From Oscillospiraceae bacterium (GTDB lineage Bacteria > Bacillota > Clostridia > Oscillospirales > Ruminococcaceae), in assembly GCA_019416775.1 (NCBI GenBank), contig DXWR01000270.1:1-16679 (forward strand): a stretch of DNA of 16,679 nucleotides, written 5' to 3'. Shown here piece after piece: positions 1 through 8,576 of this stretch. Made by a program: the position numbers and the translations under genes. The notes beneath the pieces are model-generated. The model saw nothing but the letters and a program-made list of their open reading frames with translations, was not told where the DNA came from and made no database searches. Within the stretch, counting starts at the first letter, position 1, and each line of letters begins with the position of its first letter.

Positions 1-16
1 TGTGTATAAGAGACAG
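1..16. other. Tn5/Nextera mosaic-end adapter remnant (left)
   Basis: The first 16 bases, TGTGTATAAGAGACAG, equal the last 16 of the 19-bp hyperactive Tn5 mosaic end used in Nextera tagmentation. The complementary remnant is at the other end of the window. This is untrimmed library sequence, not part of the genome; real sequence begins at about base 17. Confidence 0.96.
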
Positions 17-68
17 GAGTACAGATTGATGTAACCATTTTGTCATATTTCGGTAAGGAGGAGGCCCC

Positions 69-1766
69 ATGAATTCACCGAAATCGAATGAATTTCAGCT
101 GGCAACGTTTTTTGCCTGGCTGGGGGAACTGATGCTGTACCTGTGCAAAGGAATGCGGGTGGGGCTGCGGTGGATTTATCACAACACCTTGCGCCACTAT
201 AAGCGGCGGATTGTGGTGCTGAGCAAGCGAGCTTTTCGCCGGGGAAAGCGGGCGTTTCTGCGTTTCTGGCAGCGGTTTACTGCTCCCTTCCACAAAACCG
301 CTGACGGCTGGCGGGTGGTGCGGCAAAAGATGGCCTCCACCAAGGGCCTGCCCTTCCGGCAGCGGATGAGCTTCCTTTCCGATGCTATGCAGGACGGGTT
401 CCATACGAATGCCGGGCTGGTGCGTTCTGTGGTGAACATTCTGCTTCCGGTGGCCGCAGCGGTGATTTTAGCCATTGTGCTGTTGGTGGTGTGTCAAACC
501 AACTCCGGTGTGAATGTGATTTACAATGGCCAGGTGATCGGGGTGGTCAGCACCGAAGCCCAGGCCAATCAAGCCATTCGGATGGTGCAATCCCGAATGG
601 TGCTCAACGATGGGGATGATCCCTTTACCTTTGAACCTACATATTCCATTGATTACGTGGACAGTACCGCTATTATGGACGAATATCAACTGGCGGACCA
701 GATTATCAGCCTTTCCGGCGACGCGATTGCGGAAGGGGAAGGGCTTTATGTAGACGGCAGTTTCTTTGGGGCAACCCAAGATCTGGGAACGATCCAGCCT
801 GTGTTGGATCAGTTGCTGGACAGCCAGCGCACCGGAGCGGAAGACGAAGAGGTGGCCTTTGCCCAATCGGTGGAGGTGGTTACCGGTTTGTACCCCACGG
901 CGAATTTGCAGTCCGGGGAAGACCTGGCGGCGGCCATTACCGGCACTACCCAGGAAGACACCTACTACACCATTCAGGATGGGGATACCCCTTCCGGTGT
1001 GGCGGACGCATTGGACATCAGCTACAGTCAGTTGTTGGCACTAAATCCTGGCTGTGATCAGCCTCAAAACTTTATTTCCGGCCAGCAGCTTTTAGTGACC
1101 AAAGCGGTGCCGGTGCTTTCGGTGCAGGTGACCCGCACCATTTCCTATCAACAAGAAATTCCTTACGAAACTGAAACCACCAACTCCTCCCTCTACCTCC
1201 AGGGCACCAATAAGGTGACCCGGGAAGGGCAAAACGGCTTGGCGGATGTTACCGCCCGAGCTACCTACATCAACGGGGTGGAAGTAAGCCGCACCGTTAT
1301 TTCCAGCACTACGGTGCAGGAGCCGGTGAACGAACAGGTTACGGTGGGCACCGGCACCGTCGATGTATCCAGCGGCGGCAGCGGCAGCTTTATCTGGCCT
1401 ATGAGCGGCTATGTGTCCTCGGAATATGGGGACAGTGACGGGCGTTCTTCCAACCACCGGGGCATGGATATTGCCCGGTACGGGGGAGCCACCGGAGCCC
1501 CCATCTATGCTTCTGCCGGGGGTAGGGTGATTTATGCCACCTACAACAGCGGCGGTTACGGCCGGTTGGTGAAGATCGACCACGGCAACGGCGTCCAAAC
1601 CTGGTATGCTCACTGCAATACCTTGCTGGTCAGCGTAGGGGATGTGGTGGCGCAGGGTCAGCAGATTGCCACGGCGGGCAGTACCGGCAATGTTACCGGC
1701 CCCCACCTCCACTTTGAAGTGGTGGTCAACGGGGTGAAGGTGAACCCACGGCGGTATCTCCCCTAA
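69..1766 (+). CDS. Membrane-anchored M23 metallopeptidase with LysM and G5 domains
   Basis: A cell-wall peptidoglycan endopeptidase of the lysostaphin/M23 (LytM) type, 565 residues. Residues 1-118 are very basic and probably cytoplasmic. One membrane helix lies at about 119-142, so the rest should be outside. A LysM peptidoglycan-binding domain is at about 299-343, a G5 domain at about 346-427, and the M23 catalytic domain at about 440-565. The zinc ligands are visible as H463 and D467 (HRGMD) and H548 (HLHFE), with H515 (WYAH) as the catalytic histidine, so it should be active. The ATG at 69 follows AAGGAGGAGG with a spacing of about five bases. A terminator starts 15 bases after the stop, so this gene ends its transcript. 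Its promoter is not visible because only about 50 genomic bases precede it. Likely role: wall remodelling during growth or division, or at a spore stage; the sequence does not decide which. Confidence 0.93.
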   Translation: MNSPKSNEFQLATFFAWLGELMLYLCKGMRVGLRWIYHNTLRHYKRRIVVLSKRAFRRGKRAFLRFWQRFTAPFHKTADGWRVVRQKMASTKGLPFRQRMSFLSDAMQDGFHTNAGLVRSVVNILLPVAAAVILAIVLLVVCQTNSGVNVIYNGQVIGVVSTEAQANQAIRMVQSRMVLNDGDDPFTFEPTYSIDYVDSTAIMDEYQLADQIISLSGDAIAEGEGLYVDGSFFGATQDLGTIQPVLDQLLDSQRTGAEDEEVAFAQSVEVVTGLYPTANLQSGEDLAAAITGTTQEDTYYTIQDGDTPSGVADALDISYSQLLALNPGCDQPQNFISGQQLLVTKAVPVLSVQVTRTISYQQEIPYETETTNSSLYLQGTNKVTREGQNGLADVTARATYINGVEVSRTVISSTTVQEPVNEQVTVGTGTVDVSSGGSGSFIWPMSGYVSSEYGDSDGRSSNHRGMDIARYGGATGAPIYASAGGRVIYATYNSGGYGRLVKIDHGNGVQTWYAHCNTLLVSVGDVVAQGQQIATAGSTGNVTGPHLHFEVVVNGVKVNPRRYLP

Positions 1767-1780
1767 TTGATTGAAAGATC

Positions 1781-1814
1781 CAGGCGGTTCCTTTGGGGAC
1801 TGCCTGATTTTTTT
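1781..1814 (+). terminator. Rho-independent terminator between the M23 gene and crcB
   Basis: Bases 1781-1791 pair with 1796-1806 in an 11-bp GC-rich stem with two G-T wobbles and a TTTG loop, followed by seven T (1808-1814). It closes the peptidase transcript. It ends immediately before the ribosome site of crcB, so crcB transcription must start very close by or read through it. Confidence 0.85.
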
Positions 1815-1830
1815 GGAAAGGATGAATGGT

Positions 1831-2190
1831 ATGAGTTTCTTACTGGTGGCTTTGGGCGGGGGCTTAGGCTGTGTAGGACGGTATTCTTTGAGCCTGCTCC
1901 CGGCAGTGGGGAGCTTTCCTCTTTGGACCTTGATCACCAATTTGCTGGGGGCGGTGGTCATTGGATTTGTAGCGGGCATTTCCGGCAGTTTAGGGGATCG
2001 GTGGACCTTGTTTTGGAAAACCGGTTTCTGCGGGGGATTTACCACCTTTTCCACCTTTTCTCTGGAAGCGTATCAGTTGTTTCAAGGAGGAAAGTACGTG
2101 TTGGCTGCGGTGTACCTGCTGCTCAGTGTGGGGCTTTGCCTGCTGGGCGTCTGGGCAGGACAGCTTTTGGCGGCTCAAACTGTCAAATAA
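1831..2190 (+). CDS. crcB: Fluoride ion channel CrcB/Fluc
   Basis: A small membrane protein that lets fluoride leave the cytoplasm, 119 residues with about four membrane helices, the usual size for this family. The family motifs are present: GGGLGCVGRY at 9-18, TNLLG with conserved N37, and the TTFSTFS phenylalanine/sodium-site motif at 71-77. Fluc channels work as antiparallel dimers. Some Firmicutes carry two adjacent crcB genes, but only one is seen here, so it is presumably a homodimer. The start at 1831 (MSFLLV) is chosen because GGAAAGGA at 1815-1822 lies eight bases upstream. An in-frame ATG at 1822 overlaps that site, and longer starts would fall inside the terminator. No fluoride riboswitch is visible. 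The asnB start follows 63 bases after the stop with no clear terminator, so the two may be cotranscribed. Confidence 0.93.
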   Translation: MSFLLVALGGGLGCVGRYSLSLLPAVGSFPLWTLITNLLGAVVIGFVAGISGSLGDRWTLFWKTGFCGGFTTFSTFSLEAYQLFQGGKYVLAAVYLLLSVGLCLLGVWAGQLLAAQTVK

Positions 2191-2253
2191 GTTTTTCGCT
2201 TCTTGGGAACCCGGTTTGATTTCTGCGCATACTGTAAACCAGGAGGGATGCAT

Positions 2254-4086
2254 ATGTGCGGGATTGCGGGTTTTACCGGTTTGACCAAAGGGCCGGTAAA
2301 GCGGGACACTGTGCTGTTTCGGATGTCGGAGCAGCTGAAAAACCGAGGGCCGGACGAAGAAGGGGTCTATCTGTCCGATTCCATGTGTTTGATCCATCGG
2401 CGGTTGGTGGTAATCGACCCGGCGGGCGGCAAACAGCCTATGACCCGGTGCTGTCGAAAGGGCAGTTTTACCTTGGTGTACAACGGGGAATTGTACAACA
2501 CCGACGAACTGCGCCGGGAATTGGAGGAGAAGGGGTATTCCTTTTTCGGCCACTCCGATACGGAAGTGCTGCTGAATGGATATTTGGAATGGGGAGAACA
2601 GGTGACCGAAAAGCTCAACGGCATTTTTGCCTTTGCCGTCTGCCATCAGGAGACCGGATCCTTGTTTCTGGCTCGAGACCGAGGCGGGGTCAAGCCCTTG
2701 TTTTACGCCAAAACCAGAGACGGTTTTGCCTTTGCTTCGGAATTAAAGGCTCTGCTCTGTCATCCGGATTTGGCTCCGGTGCTGGATCAGGAGGGTGCCA
2801 GGCAGCTGTTTTTACTGGGTCCGGCCCGGAAACCGGGCAGCGGGGTGTTTCGTGGGATCCAGGAGCTGCGGCCGGGCGAATGCCTGACCTGGGACGGCGA
2901 GATCCACACCCGGTCTTATTGGAAACTCACTCCCCAACCTCACACCGAAGGCATGGAGCGGACCATGGAACATCTGCGGTTTCTCCTCACCGATGCCATC
3001 CGGCGGCAGCTGGTCAGCGATGTGCCGCTGTGCACCCTGCTCAGCGGGGGATTGGATTCCTCCATCATCAGTGCGGTGGCGGCGGCGGAATACCGGCGGC
3101 AGGGAAAGATGCTCACCACCTACAGCGTGGATTACCGGGACAACGACCGCTATTTTACCGCGGATCACTTCCAGCCCGGCAGCGACGACCAATATATCGA
3201 CATTATGCGAGAATTCATCGGCTCTCATCACAAAAAAGTGGTGCTGGGCAATACCCAGTTGGCCTATGCCTTGATTCCGGCAGTGGCGGCGAGGGGTCTG
3301 CCGGGAATGGCAGACATTGATTCTTCCATGCTGTTGTTCTGCCGGGAAATCAAAAAGGACTTTACGGTAGCCATCAGCGGGGAATGCGCCGACGAACTGT
3401 TTGGTGGGTACCCCTGGTACTTTGACAAAGTGGCTTTGGAAAGCCACTGCTTCCCCTGGAGTCCCAACATCGACGTCCGCCGTCAGATTGCCCGGCCGGA
3501 ATTTACCAAAGAGGGGGAAGAATACCTTCAGGCGGAATACCGGGACACCTTAACCTTGGCGCAGGGATTGGAGGGGGAAAGCCCGGAGGACAGACGGATG
3601 CGGGAGATGTTCGTCCTCAACTATTTTTGGTTTATGCAGACTTTGTTGGAGCGGAAAGACCGAATGAGCATGGCCTGCGGGCTGGAAGTCCGGGTGCCTT
3701 TCTGCGACCATCGGGTGGTGGAGTATGCTTATAATCTCCCTTGGCAGCTGAAAAGCTTGGGCGGACGGGAAAAGGGATTGCTGCGCAAGGCTATGGAACC
3801 CATTCTGCCCCCGGTGATTGCCAAGCGAAAAAAGAGCCCCTACCCCAAAACCCACCATCCGGAATATTTTGCCATTTTGGTTCGATGGATGCGGCAGATC
3901 CTCAAGGATCCCTCTTCGCCAGTATTGGCACTGATCGATCCCAAGGGGGTAACTCAGCTGATGGATCACCCAGAGCAGATGACCTATCCCATGTACGGCC
4001 AGTTGATGAAGGCGCCACAGGTGCTGGCCTGGTTGATTCAGCTCAACGATTGGCTGAAGCGTTATGACGTAGTAATTGCCTGTTAA
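2254..4086 (+). CDS. asnB: Asparagine synthase (glutamine-hydrolysing)
   Basis: Makes asparagine from aspartate, glutamine and ATP in the cytoplasm; 610 residues. The N-terminal class II glutaminase domain (about 2-200) has Cys2 as nucleophile, R49, NRGPDE (30-35), YNGELYN (76-82) and the SDTE motif (101-104). The C-terminal synthetase domain has the ATP-pyrophosphatase loop SGGLDSS (264-270) and SGECADELFGGY (375-386). All key residues are intact. The start at 2254 is fixed by biology: cysteine must be residue 2. The in-frame ATG at 2248 would add Met-His before it. AGGAGGG at 2241-2247 sits six bases upstream of 2254. The segment with FQPGSDDQYI matches the longer AsnB type common in Clostridia. 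The next promoter starts 17 bases after the stop, so asnB ends its unit. Confidence 0.95.
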   Translation: MCGIAGFTGLTKGPVKRDTVLFRMSEQLKNRGPDEEGVYLSDSMCLIHRRLVVIDPAGGKQPMTRCCRKGSFTLVYNGELYNTDELRRELEEKGYSFFGHSDTEVLLNGYLEWGEQVTEKLNGIFAFAVCHQETGSLFLARDRGGVKPLFYAKTRDGFAFASELKALLCHPDLAPVLDQEGARQLFLLGPARKPGSGVFRGIQELRPGECLTWDGEIHTRSYWKLTPQPHTEGMERTMEHLRFLLTDAIRRQLVSDVPLCTLLSGGLDSSIISAVAAAEYRRQGKMLTTYSVDYRDNDRYFTADHFQPGSDDQYIDIMREFIGSHHKKVVLGNTQLAYALIPAVAARGLPGMADIDSSMLLFCREIKKDFTVAISGECADELFGGYPWYFDKVALESHCFPWSPNIDVRRQIARPEFTKEGEEYLQAEYRDTLTLAQGLEGESPEDRRMREMFVLNYFWFMQTLLERKDRMSMACGLEVRVPFCDHRVVEYAYNLPWQLKSLGGREKGLLRKAMEPILPPVIAKRKKSPYPKTHHPEYFAILVRWMRQILKDPSSPVLALIDPKGVTQLMDHPEQMTYPMYGQLMKAPQVLAWLIQLNDWLKRYDVVIAC

Positions 4087-4102
4087 ACCAATGAAATCCT
4101 AA

Positions 4103-4131
4103 TTGACCGGCAGCGGAGAGTATGGTATCCT
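4103..4131 (+). promoter_or_regulatory. Sigma-A promoter for the Tim44-like/GH78/SPFH unit
   Basis: A -35 TTGACC (4103-4108), a 17-bp spacer and a -10 TATCCT (4126-4131) preceded by TGG, an extended -10. The predicted start is near 4138, giving a leader of about 60 bases before the ATG at 4198. It lies in the gap after asnB. Confidence 0.75.
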
Positions 4132-4197
4132 AAGGATGGCAGATTCTCTGCTGCTTTCTTGTGTTTTATAAGGGCAAATGCAAAAAGGAGTACTAAG

Positions 4198-5178
4198 ATG
4201 AAGCGATTTTTAGCAGTTTTGACTGCCCTGTGTCTGCTGGGGTTAGGCAGTACTGTTCCGGTATTGGCGCAAACCTCACTGCGACCGGTGGATGTGGGCA
4301 ATTTTAACGATTATACAGGCGGCGGTTCCTCCTGGGACAGCGGCGGCTCCAGTTGGACCTACGATTCCGGCGGTTCCAACTACTATTACGGCGGCAGCAG
4401 TGGCAGCAGCTCCGGCACAGGCAGTTGGGTGGATTTCCTCATCGGCGCCGGAGTGGTAGCTGTGATTATTGTGTTTGCGGTGTTTGCTTCCAAACGCCGG
4501 GGAAAGAAGGGCAGCCAATCCATTCCTCACATTCCGGTGGGAGCGCCCTTGCGGGATAACACCAATCCCATTGTGCTGGCGATCCGGCGTTACGATGAAA
4601 ACTTCAGCTTGGATCGGTTTACCGGCTGGGTGAAGGAAGTCTTTATCACTCTGCAAGAGGCCTGGACCGCCAAGGATTGGAGCCGGATCCGTCCCTTTGA
4701 AAAGGAAGAGCTGTTCCAGCAGCACGCCAAACAGCTCCAGCAATATATCGATCAGGGACGCACCAATCACATTGAACGGATTGCCATCAACCAGGCTTAT
4801 CCCTTTGAATATCGCCGGGAAGCGGAGTACGAATATTTAAAGATGTACCTGGATGTACGGATGATCGACTACGTTTCGGAGGATGCCACCGGCAAAGTGG
4901 TGATGGGGGATAAGGACAACCCCTATTACCTGCGGTATCTCATGACCTTTATGCGGCGCAACGGAGTCAAAACCGATGCGGCCAAAAGCAATCACTCCAC
5001 CACCGCCTGCCCCCACTGCGGCGCTCCCACTCAGATTACCAGCGCCGGAAAGTGCGAGTATTGCGGTTATATCATCACCACAGGGGAGCATGACTGGGTG
5101 CTCAGCGATATCAGTGCGGTGAAGAATTCCACCAACTACGGCACCGGCGGGGTGTATTTAGACGACGATCTGGATTAA
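4198..5178 (+). CDS. Secreted/membrane Tim44-like domain protein with zinc ribbon
   Basis: A 326-residue protein of unknown exact role. It has a signal peptide (1-24, cleavage likely after VLA), a Ser/Gly/Tyr-rich linker (about 40-76), a membrane helix (about 78-98) followed by the basic stop-transfer KRRGKK, a Tim44-like domain (about 132-258), and a four-cysteine zinc ribbon (C271, C274, C286, C289). After signal removal the low-complexity segment would be outside, and the Tim44-like and zinc-ribbon parts inside the cell. The start is ATG 4198, seven bases after AAAGGAG; a longer in-frame start at 4159 would give no clean signal peptide. The rhamnosidase begins 20 bases after the stop. Bacterial Tim44-like domains are related to the mitochondrial import component, but their substrate is not known. 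Domain call from visible sequence character; function inferred only. Confidence 0.8.
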   Translation: MKRFLAVLTALCLLGLGSTVPVLAQTSLRPVDVGNFNDYTGGGSSWDSGGSSWTYDSGGSNYYYGGSSGSSSGTGSWVDFLIGAGVVAVIIVFAVFASKRRGKKGSQSIPHIPVGAPLRDNTNPIVLAIRRYDENFSLDRFTGWVKEVFITLQEAWTAKDWSRIRPFEKEELFQQHAKQLQQYIDQGRTNHIERIAINQAYPFEYRREAEYEYLKMYLDVRMIDYVSEDATGKVVMGDKDNPYYLRYLMTFMRRNGVKTDAAKSNHSTTACPHCGAPTQITSAGKCEYCGYIITTGEHDWVLSDISAVKNSTNYGTGGVYLDDDLD

Positions 5179-5198
5179 CAAAAAAAGAGGTGAGCTCC

Positions 5199-8100
5199 AT
5201 GGCTGAATTTTTCTTGGATAAGTTTCAGGTAGAATATCAAACCCAGCCTTTGGATGTGGAAACCAGTCATCCTCGGTTCAGTTGGCAACTGGCAGGCGAT
5301 CAGCCCGGCCTTGCTCAATCCGCCTATCAAATCCGGGTGCATGAGAAGGAAACCCTTCTTTGGGATAGTGGGAAGGTGTCTTCCTCCCAAACGACCCAGA
5401 TTGCGTATTTGGGACAGCCGTTGTCCCCTTGTACTGATTATCAGGTGAGCCTCACTGTTTGGGACCTGTCCGGAAAAACAGCTTCCGCTTCCACTCGGTT
5501 TGGAACAAGTCTGATGAATGACAGCATTGACGCTTGGGAGGGGGCTCAATGGATCGGCCCTGCCCAGTGCAGCTTGTATGCCTTTACCAAAGAAGTGTTT
5601 TCGGTGGAAGGAGAACTGCGAATTCCTCCGGGCAGCAGCCAAGGCGGCCTGTTGTTGGGTGGAAAAGACCCCCGGCTTTTGGATGCGAATAAAAATCTCT
5701 TTGGGTTGGCAGGGGAAAACTATATCACCTATGAATTGGATGTGTCGGTTACTCCTGCGCTGCTGCGGATCTATCGGGTAGGCTATGCTCCGGAAGATAC
5801 GGCAAAAGTCCCTTTGGCGGAGCATCCTGTTTTGGGCATCACCGAAGCTAACCGACACGACTTTCACACCCTGCGCATTGATGTGGTGGGGCATCAGGCA
5901 TTTGCTTATCTGGACGGTGTCTGCATCGATTGGGAAGTGGACTCCCGGGGAGAGAACATTCCCCGGCAGCTCAACCCATTGGGACGGTTTGATGTGCTGG
6001 CGTTCCCCATGCTGTGTCAGGTGGGGTTGGCTGCAAAAGCCGACAGCACTGTAGAATGCCGGCGAATTACCGTCCGCAACCTTCGGGCTCCCAAAGCGGT
6101 TCTGTTTGAGGCAACACCGGAACATCCCGGCCCCTTCCAAACAGCGGAAAAACTGTCCGTGGGGCAGGGGGCCTTTTCCTTAACGGGAACCAAGAGGCGA
6201 ACTTTGGCGATGGCAGATCCCAGCCATCATTCCATGCCCCTGTTGCGAAGGCGCTTTTCGGTGAAGGAAGGGCTGATGAAAGCCCGGCTTTTCATCACTG
6301 CTCGAGGAATTTATCAGGGCCAGGTTAACGGCCATCCCCTTTCGGAAGACTGGTTCCTGCCCGGGGCCAACCAGTTTGACAAACATCTGGACTACCAGAT
6401 TTATGATTTGACCCCACAGCTTTTCCCGGGAGAAAACGCCGTGGCATTGGGCCTCGCCTCCGGCTGGTGGAGCGACGCCCAAACCTATGTGATTCAAAAC
6501 CACAACTATTTCGGCGACCGGCCTTCCTTGTTGGCCAAACTGGTGCTGGAATATGCCGACGGCAGCCGGGAAGTGGTGGTGACCAACCTCGATTCTTGGC
6601 GGCTTTCTGCACTGGGTCCGGTGATTTACGCCGGGAATTTCCACGGAGAGGTTTACGACGCACGCCGGGAAGAAGAATTTGACCGGTGCAGCTTGGCAGA
6701 GTATGACGACAGCGATTGGGAAACACCTGCTGTTTTGGAACCGACGCCCATTCCGCTGGAAGACCAGGTTTCCGGCTGGCCTGCCCCCAATCACACCCAG
6801 CCTAAGTTCGCCGCTTGGAACGGCACACCGGTGCGGGCAGTGCAGGTGTTAAAGGCCAAATGCGTCACTCAGCCCCGACCGGGGGTGTGGATTTACGACA
6901 TGGGTCAGAATATGGCGGGGGTGCCTTGCATCCGATTGTACGGCAGACGGGGACAAAAATTCATCCTTCGGTTCGGGGAAATGCTGTATCCTCAAAGCGA
7001 TCCTTCCGGACTGGGAGGAATGCTGTTAACTGAAAATCTTCGGGTGGCCTGCTGCACCGATGTTTACGTCTGCAAAGGAGACCCTGCGGGAGAACTGTTT
7101 CAACCACGGTTTACCTTCCACGGCTATCGATATCTGGAGCTTACCGGCTGTACCGTACCTCCCAAGCCGGAAGAGGTGGAAGGGGTGGTGCTTTCCTCCA
7201 TGACGGGACAAACCGGCAATTTTTCCTGCTCCGAGCCGCTGGTGAACCGGCTGTTTGAAAATGTGCTTTGGTCCCAGCGAGCCAACTCCATCAGCATCCC
7301 TACCGATTGCCCCCAACGCAACGAGCGGCTGGGTTGGATGGGGGATGCTCAGGTGTTTGCCCCCACGGCCAGCTACAACGCCGATATGCGGCTGTTTTAC
7401 CGGCGGTTTTTGGGTGCCGCCCGGGACCTTCAAACGCCGGAAGGGCAGTATCCCAACATCGCCCCGGTAGGAGGTGGGTTTGGCGGCATCGCTTGGGAAA
7501 GCGCCGGCATCATTGTTACCTGGGTGGTGTACCGGCAATATGGGGATCTGGAAATCCTCCGGCAAAATTACCATGCCATGTCCGCTTATCTGGGCTATCT
7601 GAAAACCAAAGGCTGGCCGGGCATCCTCACCGATGTGGGCCCCTTAGGGGATTGGCTGGCCACCGACCTTTCCACCGATTTGGAACTGCTTTGGAATGCT
7701 ATATTTGCCTATGACGCCAAGATTCTGGCTAAGATGGCGGCGGCCCTTGGCAGGACCGAGGATGAAAAAATGTACCATTCCCTGTTTGAGGAGATCCGCA
7801 CTCTTTGGAATGCAACCTTTGTGGATCAAGAAGGTTATACACAAAATCGAGCCGGGGAACGAAACGACACCCAGTGTTCCTACGCCCTGCCTTTGGCTTA
7901 TGGGGTGTTTTCGCCGGAAAATGCTCCCAAAGCGGCAAAGCGGTTGGCGCAGCGGGTGGAACGGGACGGCTACACCGTCACCTGTGGCTTTTTAGGAACG
8001 CCCCATCTCAATCCTGCTCTCTGTGATTACGGATATACTGAGGCCGCGTACCGGCTGCTGCTCCAACCAAACTACCCCTCCTGGCTGTATCCGGTGCTGC

Positions 8101-8534
8101 AAGGAGCTACCACGGTTTGGGAACGCTGGAATTCCTACACCCTGGATCAGGGTTTTGGGGGCAACAACGGCATGAATTCCTTCAACCATTATTCTTTGGG
8201 TGCGGTGGCGGCCTGGCTGTATGGCTATGTTTTGGGTATTGGTCAGGAGGAAGACAGCGTGGGCTTTTCTAAAATCCGGATTCAGCCCCGAATGGAAGTC
8301 TTAACCTCTGCTTCCGGGTACTATGACACGCCTGCCGGCCGGGTGGCAGTATTCTGGAAACGGGAGAAGGGAACCGTTTTGCTGGATGTCACTATCCCGC
8401 CTAACGCCGCTGCCACGGTGGTTCTTCCTGAGGGAACGCGGTGCCGGGCAGAAGGGCTGGACCTGCCAAAACTTTCTCAGCATCGGATTGCGCTGGTCAG
8501 CGGGCGATACCGCTTTCAGGTCACTCAATCATAA
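5199..8534 (+). CDS. Alpha-L-rhamnosidase, GH78 family
   Basis: Removes terminal alpha-L-rhamnose from plant flavonoid glycosides, rhamnogalacturonan side chains or similar glycans, with inversion. It has 1111 residues and no signal peptide, so it acts in the cytoplasm on imported rhamnosides. The order is typical: an N-terminal fibronectin-like domain, a concanavalin-like segment, a Bac_rhamnosid_N domain (around ARGIYQGQVNGHPLS), the (alpha/alpha)6 barrel, and a C-terminal beta domain. In the barrel the motif TDCPQRNERLGW carries D703 and the predicted general acid E709; E975 in WERWNS is the predicted general base. By comparison with characterised GH78 enzymes, the usual RDE triplet is RNE here (N708). 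The start at 5199 follows GAGGTGA with a five-base gap; a GTG at 5190 lies inside that ribosome site. It sits tightly behind the Tim44-like gene and 42 bases before the SPFH gene. No rhamnose transporter or catabolic gene is in the window. Confidence 0.93.
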   Translation: MAEFFLDKFQVEYQTQPLDVETSHPRFSWQLAGDQPGLAQSAYQIRVHEKETLLWDSGKVSSSQTTQIAYLGQPLSPCTDYQVSLTVWDLSGKTASASTRFGTSLMNDSIDAWEGAQWIGPAQCSLYAFTKEVFSVEGELRIPPGSSQGGLLLGGKDPRLLDANKNLFGLAGENYITYELDVSVTPALLRIYRVGYAPEDTAKVPLAEHPVLGITEANRHDFHTLRIDVVGHQAFAYLDGVCIDWEVDSRGENIPRQLNPLGRFDVLAFPMLCQVGLAAKADSTVECRRITVRNLRAPKAVLFEATPEHPGPFQTAEKLSVGQGAFSLTGTKRRTLAMADPSHHSMPLLRRRFSVKEGLMKARLFITARGIYQGQVNGHPLSEDWFLPGANQFDKHLDYQIYDLTPQLFPGENAVALGLASGWWSDAQTYVIQNHNYFGDRPSLLAKLVLEYADGSREVVVTNLDSWRLSALGPVIYAGNFHGEVYDARREEEFDRCSLAEYDDSDWETPAVLEPTPIPLEDQVSGWPAPNHTQPKFAAWNGTPVRAVQVLKAKCVTQPRPGVWIYDMGQNMAGVPCIRLYGRRGQKFILRFGEMLYPQSDPSGLGGMLLTENLRVACCTDVYVCKGDPAGELFQPRFTFHGYRYLELTGCTVPPKPEEVEGVVLSSMTGQTGNFSCSEPLVNRLFENVLWSQRANSISIPTDCPQRNERLGWMGDAQVFAPTASYNADMRLFYRRFLGAARDLQTPEGQYPNIAPVGGGFGGIAWESAGIIVTWVVYRQYGDLEILRQNYHAMSAYLGYLKTKGWPGILTDVGPLGDWLATDLSTDLELLWNAIFAYDAKILAKMAAALGRTEDEKMYHSLFEEIRTLWNATFVDQEGYTQNRAGERNDTQCSYALPLAYGVFSPENAPKAAKRLAQRVERDGYTVTCGFLGTPHLNPALCDYGYTEAAYRLLLQPNYPSWLYPVLQGATTVWERWNSYTLDQGFGGNNGMNSFNHYSLGAVAAWLYGYVLGIGQEEDSVGFSKIRIQPRMEVLTSASGYYDTPAGRVAVFWKREKGTVLLDVTIPPNAAATVVLPEGTRCRAEGLDLPKLSQHRIALVSGRYRFQVTQS

Positions 8535-8576
8535 ATCCATCCAAATGGAAAATGTGGAATCAGAAAGGAAATTGCT

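Noticed and set aside
1..16. A real Tn5 or IS50 end
   Set aside because: The mosaic end is an engineered hybrid of the two natural Tn5 ends, sits exactly at both contig tips and has no transposase or target duplication nearby. Library adapter is the simple explanation.
1767..1830. A fluoride riboswitch before crcB
   Set aside because: Only a terminator hairpin fits in this short gap; the aptamer's conserved GG-GAUGG and pseudoknot pieces are not visible.
1092..2054. A 320-codon open frame on the minus strand
   Set aside because: It is the complement of the M23 catalytic domain and crcB, both with intact family motifs. It has no ribosome site and a low-complexity His/Pro/Gly-rich product typical of an antisense shadow in GC-rich DNA.
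1767..2219. A 150-codon plus-strand frame after the M23 gene
   Set aside because: It starts at a TTG inside the terminator region and overlaps crcB in another frame. The product has no membrane pattern, whereas the crcB frame has all the family motifs.
4111..4153. A terminator after asnB (8-bp outer stem 4111-4118 with 4146-4153)
   Set aside because: The stem is interrupted by a 27-base inner part, has only a mixed CTTTCTTGTGTTTT after it and overlaps the promoter's spacer and -10. Its role is uncertain, so it was not listed as a terminator.
5175..6140. A 321-codon open frame on the minus strand
   Set aside because: It lies fully over the N-terminal part of the rhamnosidase, lacks a ribosome site and shows no recognisable domain.
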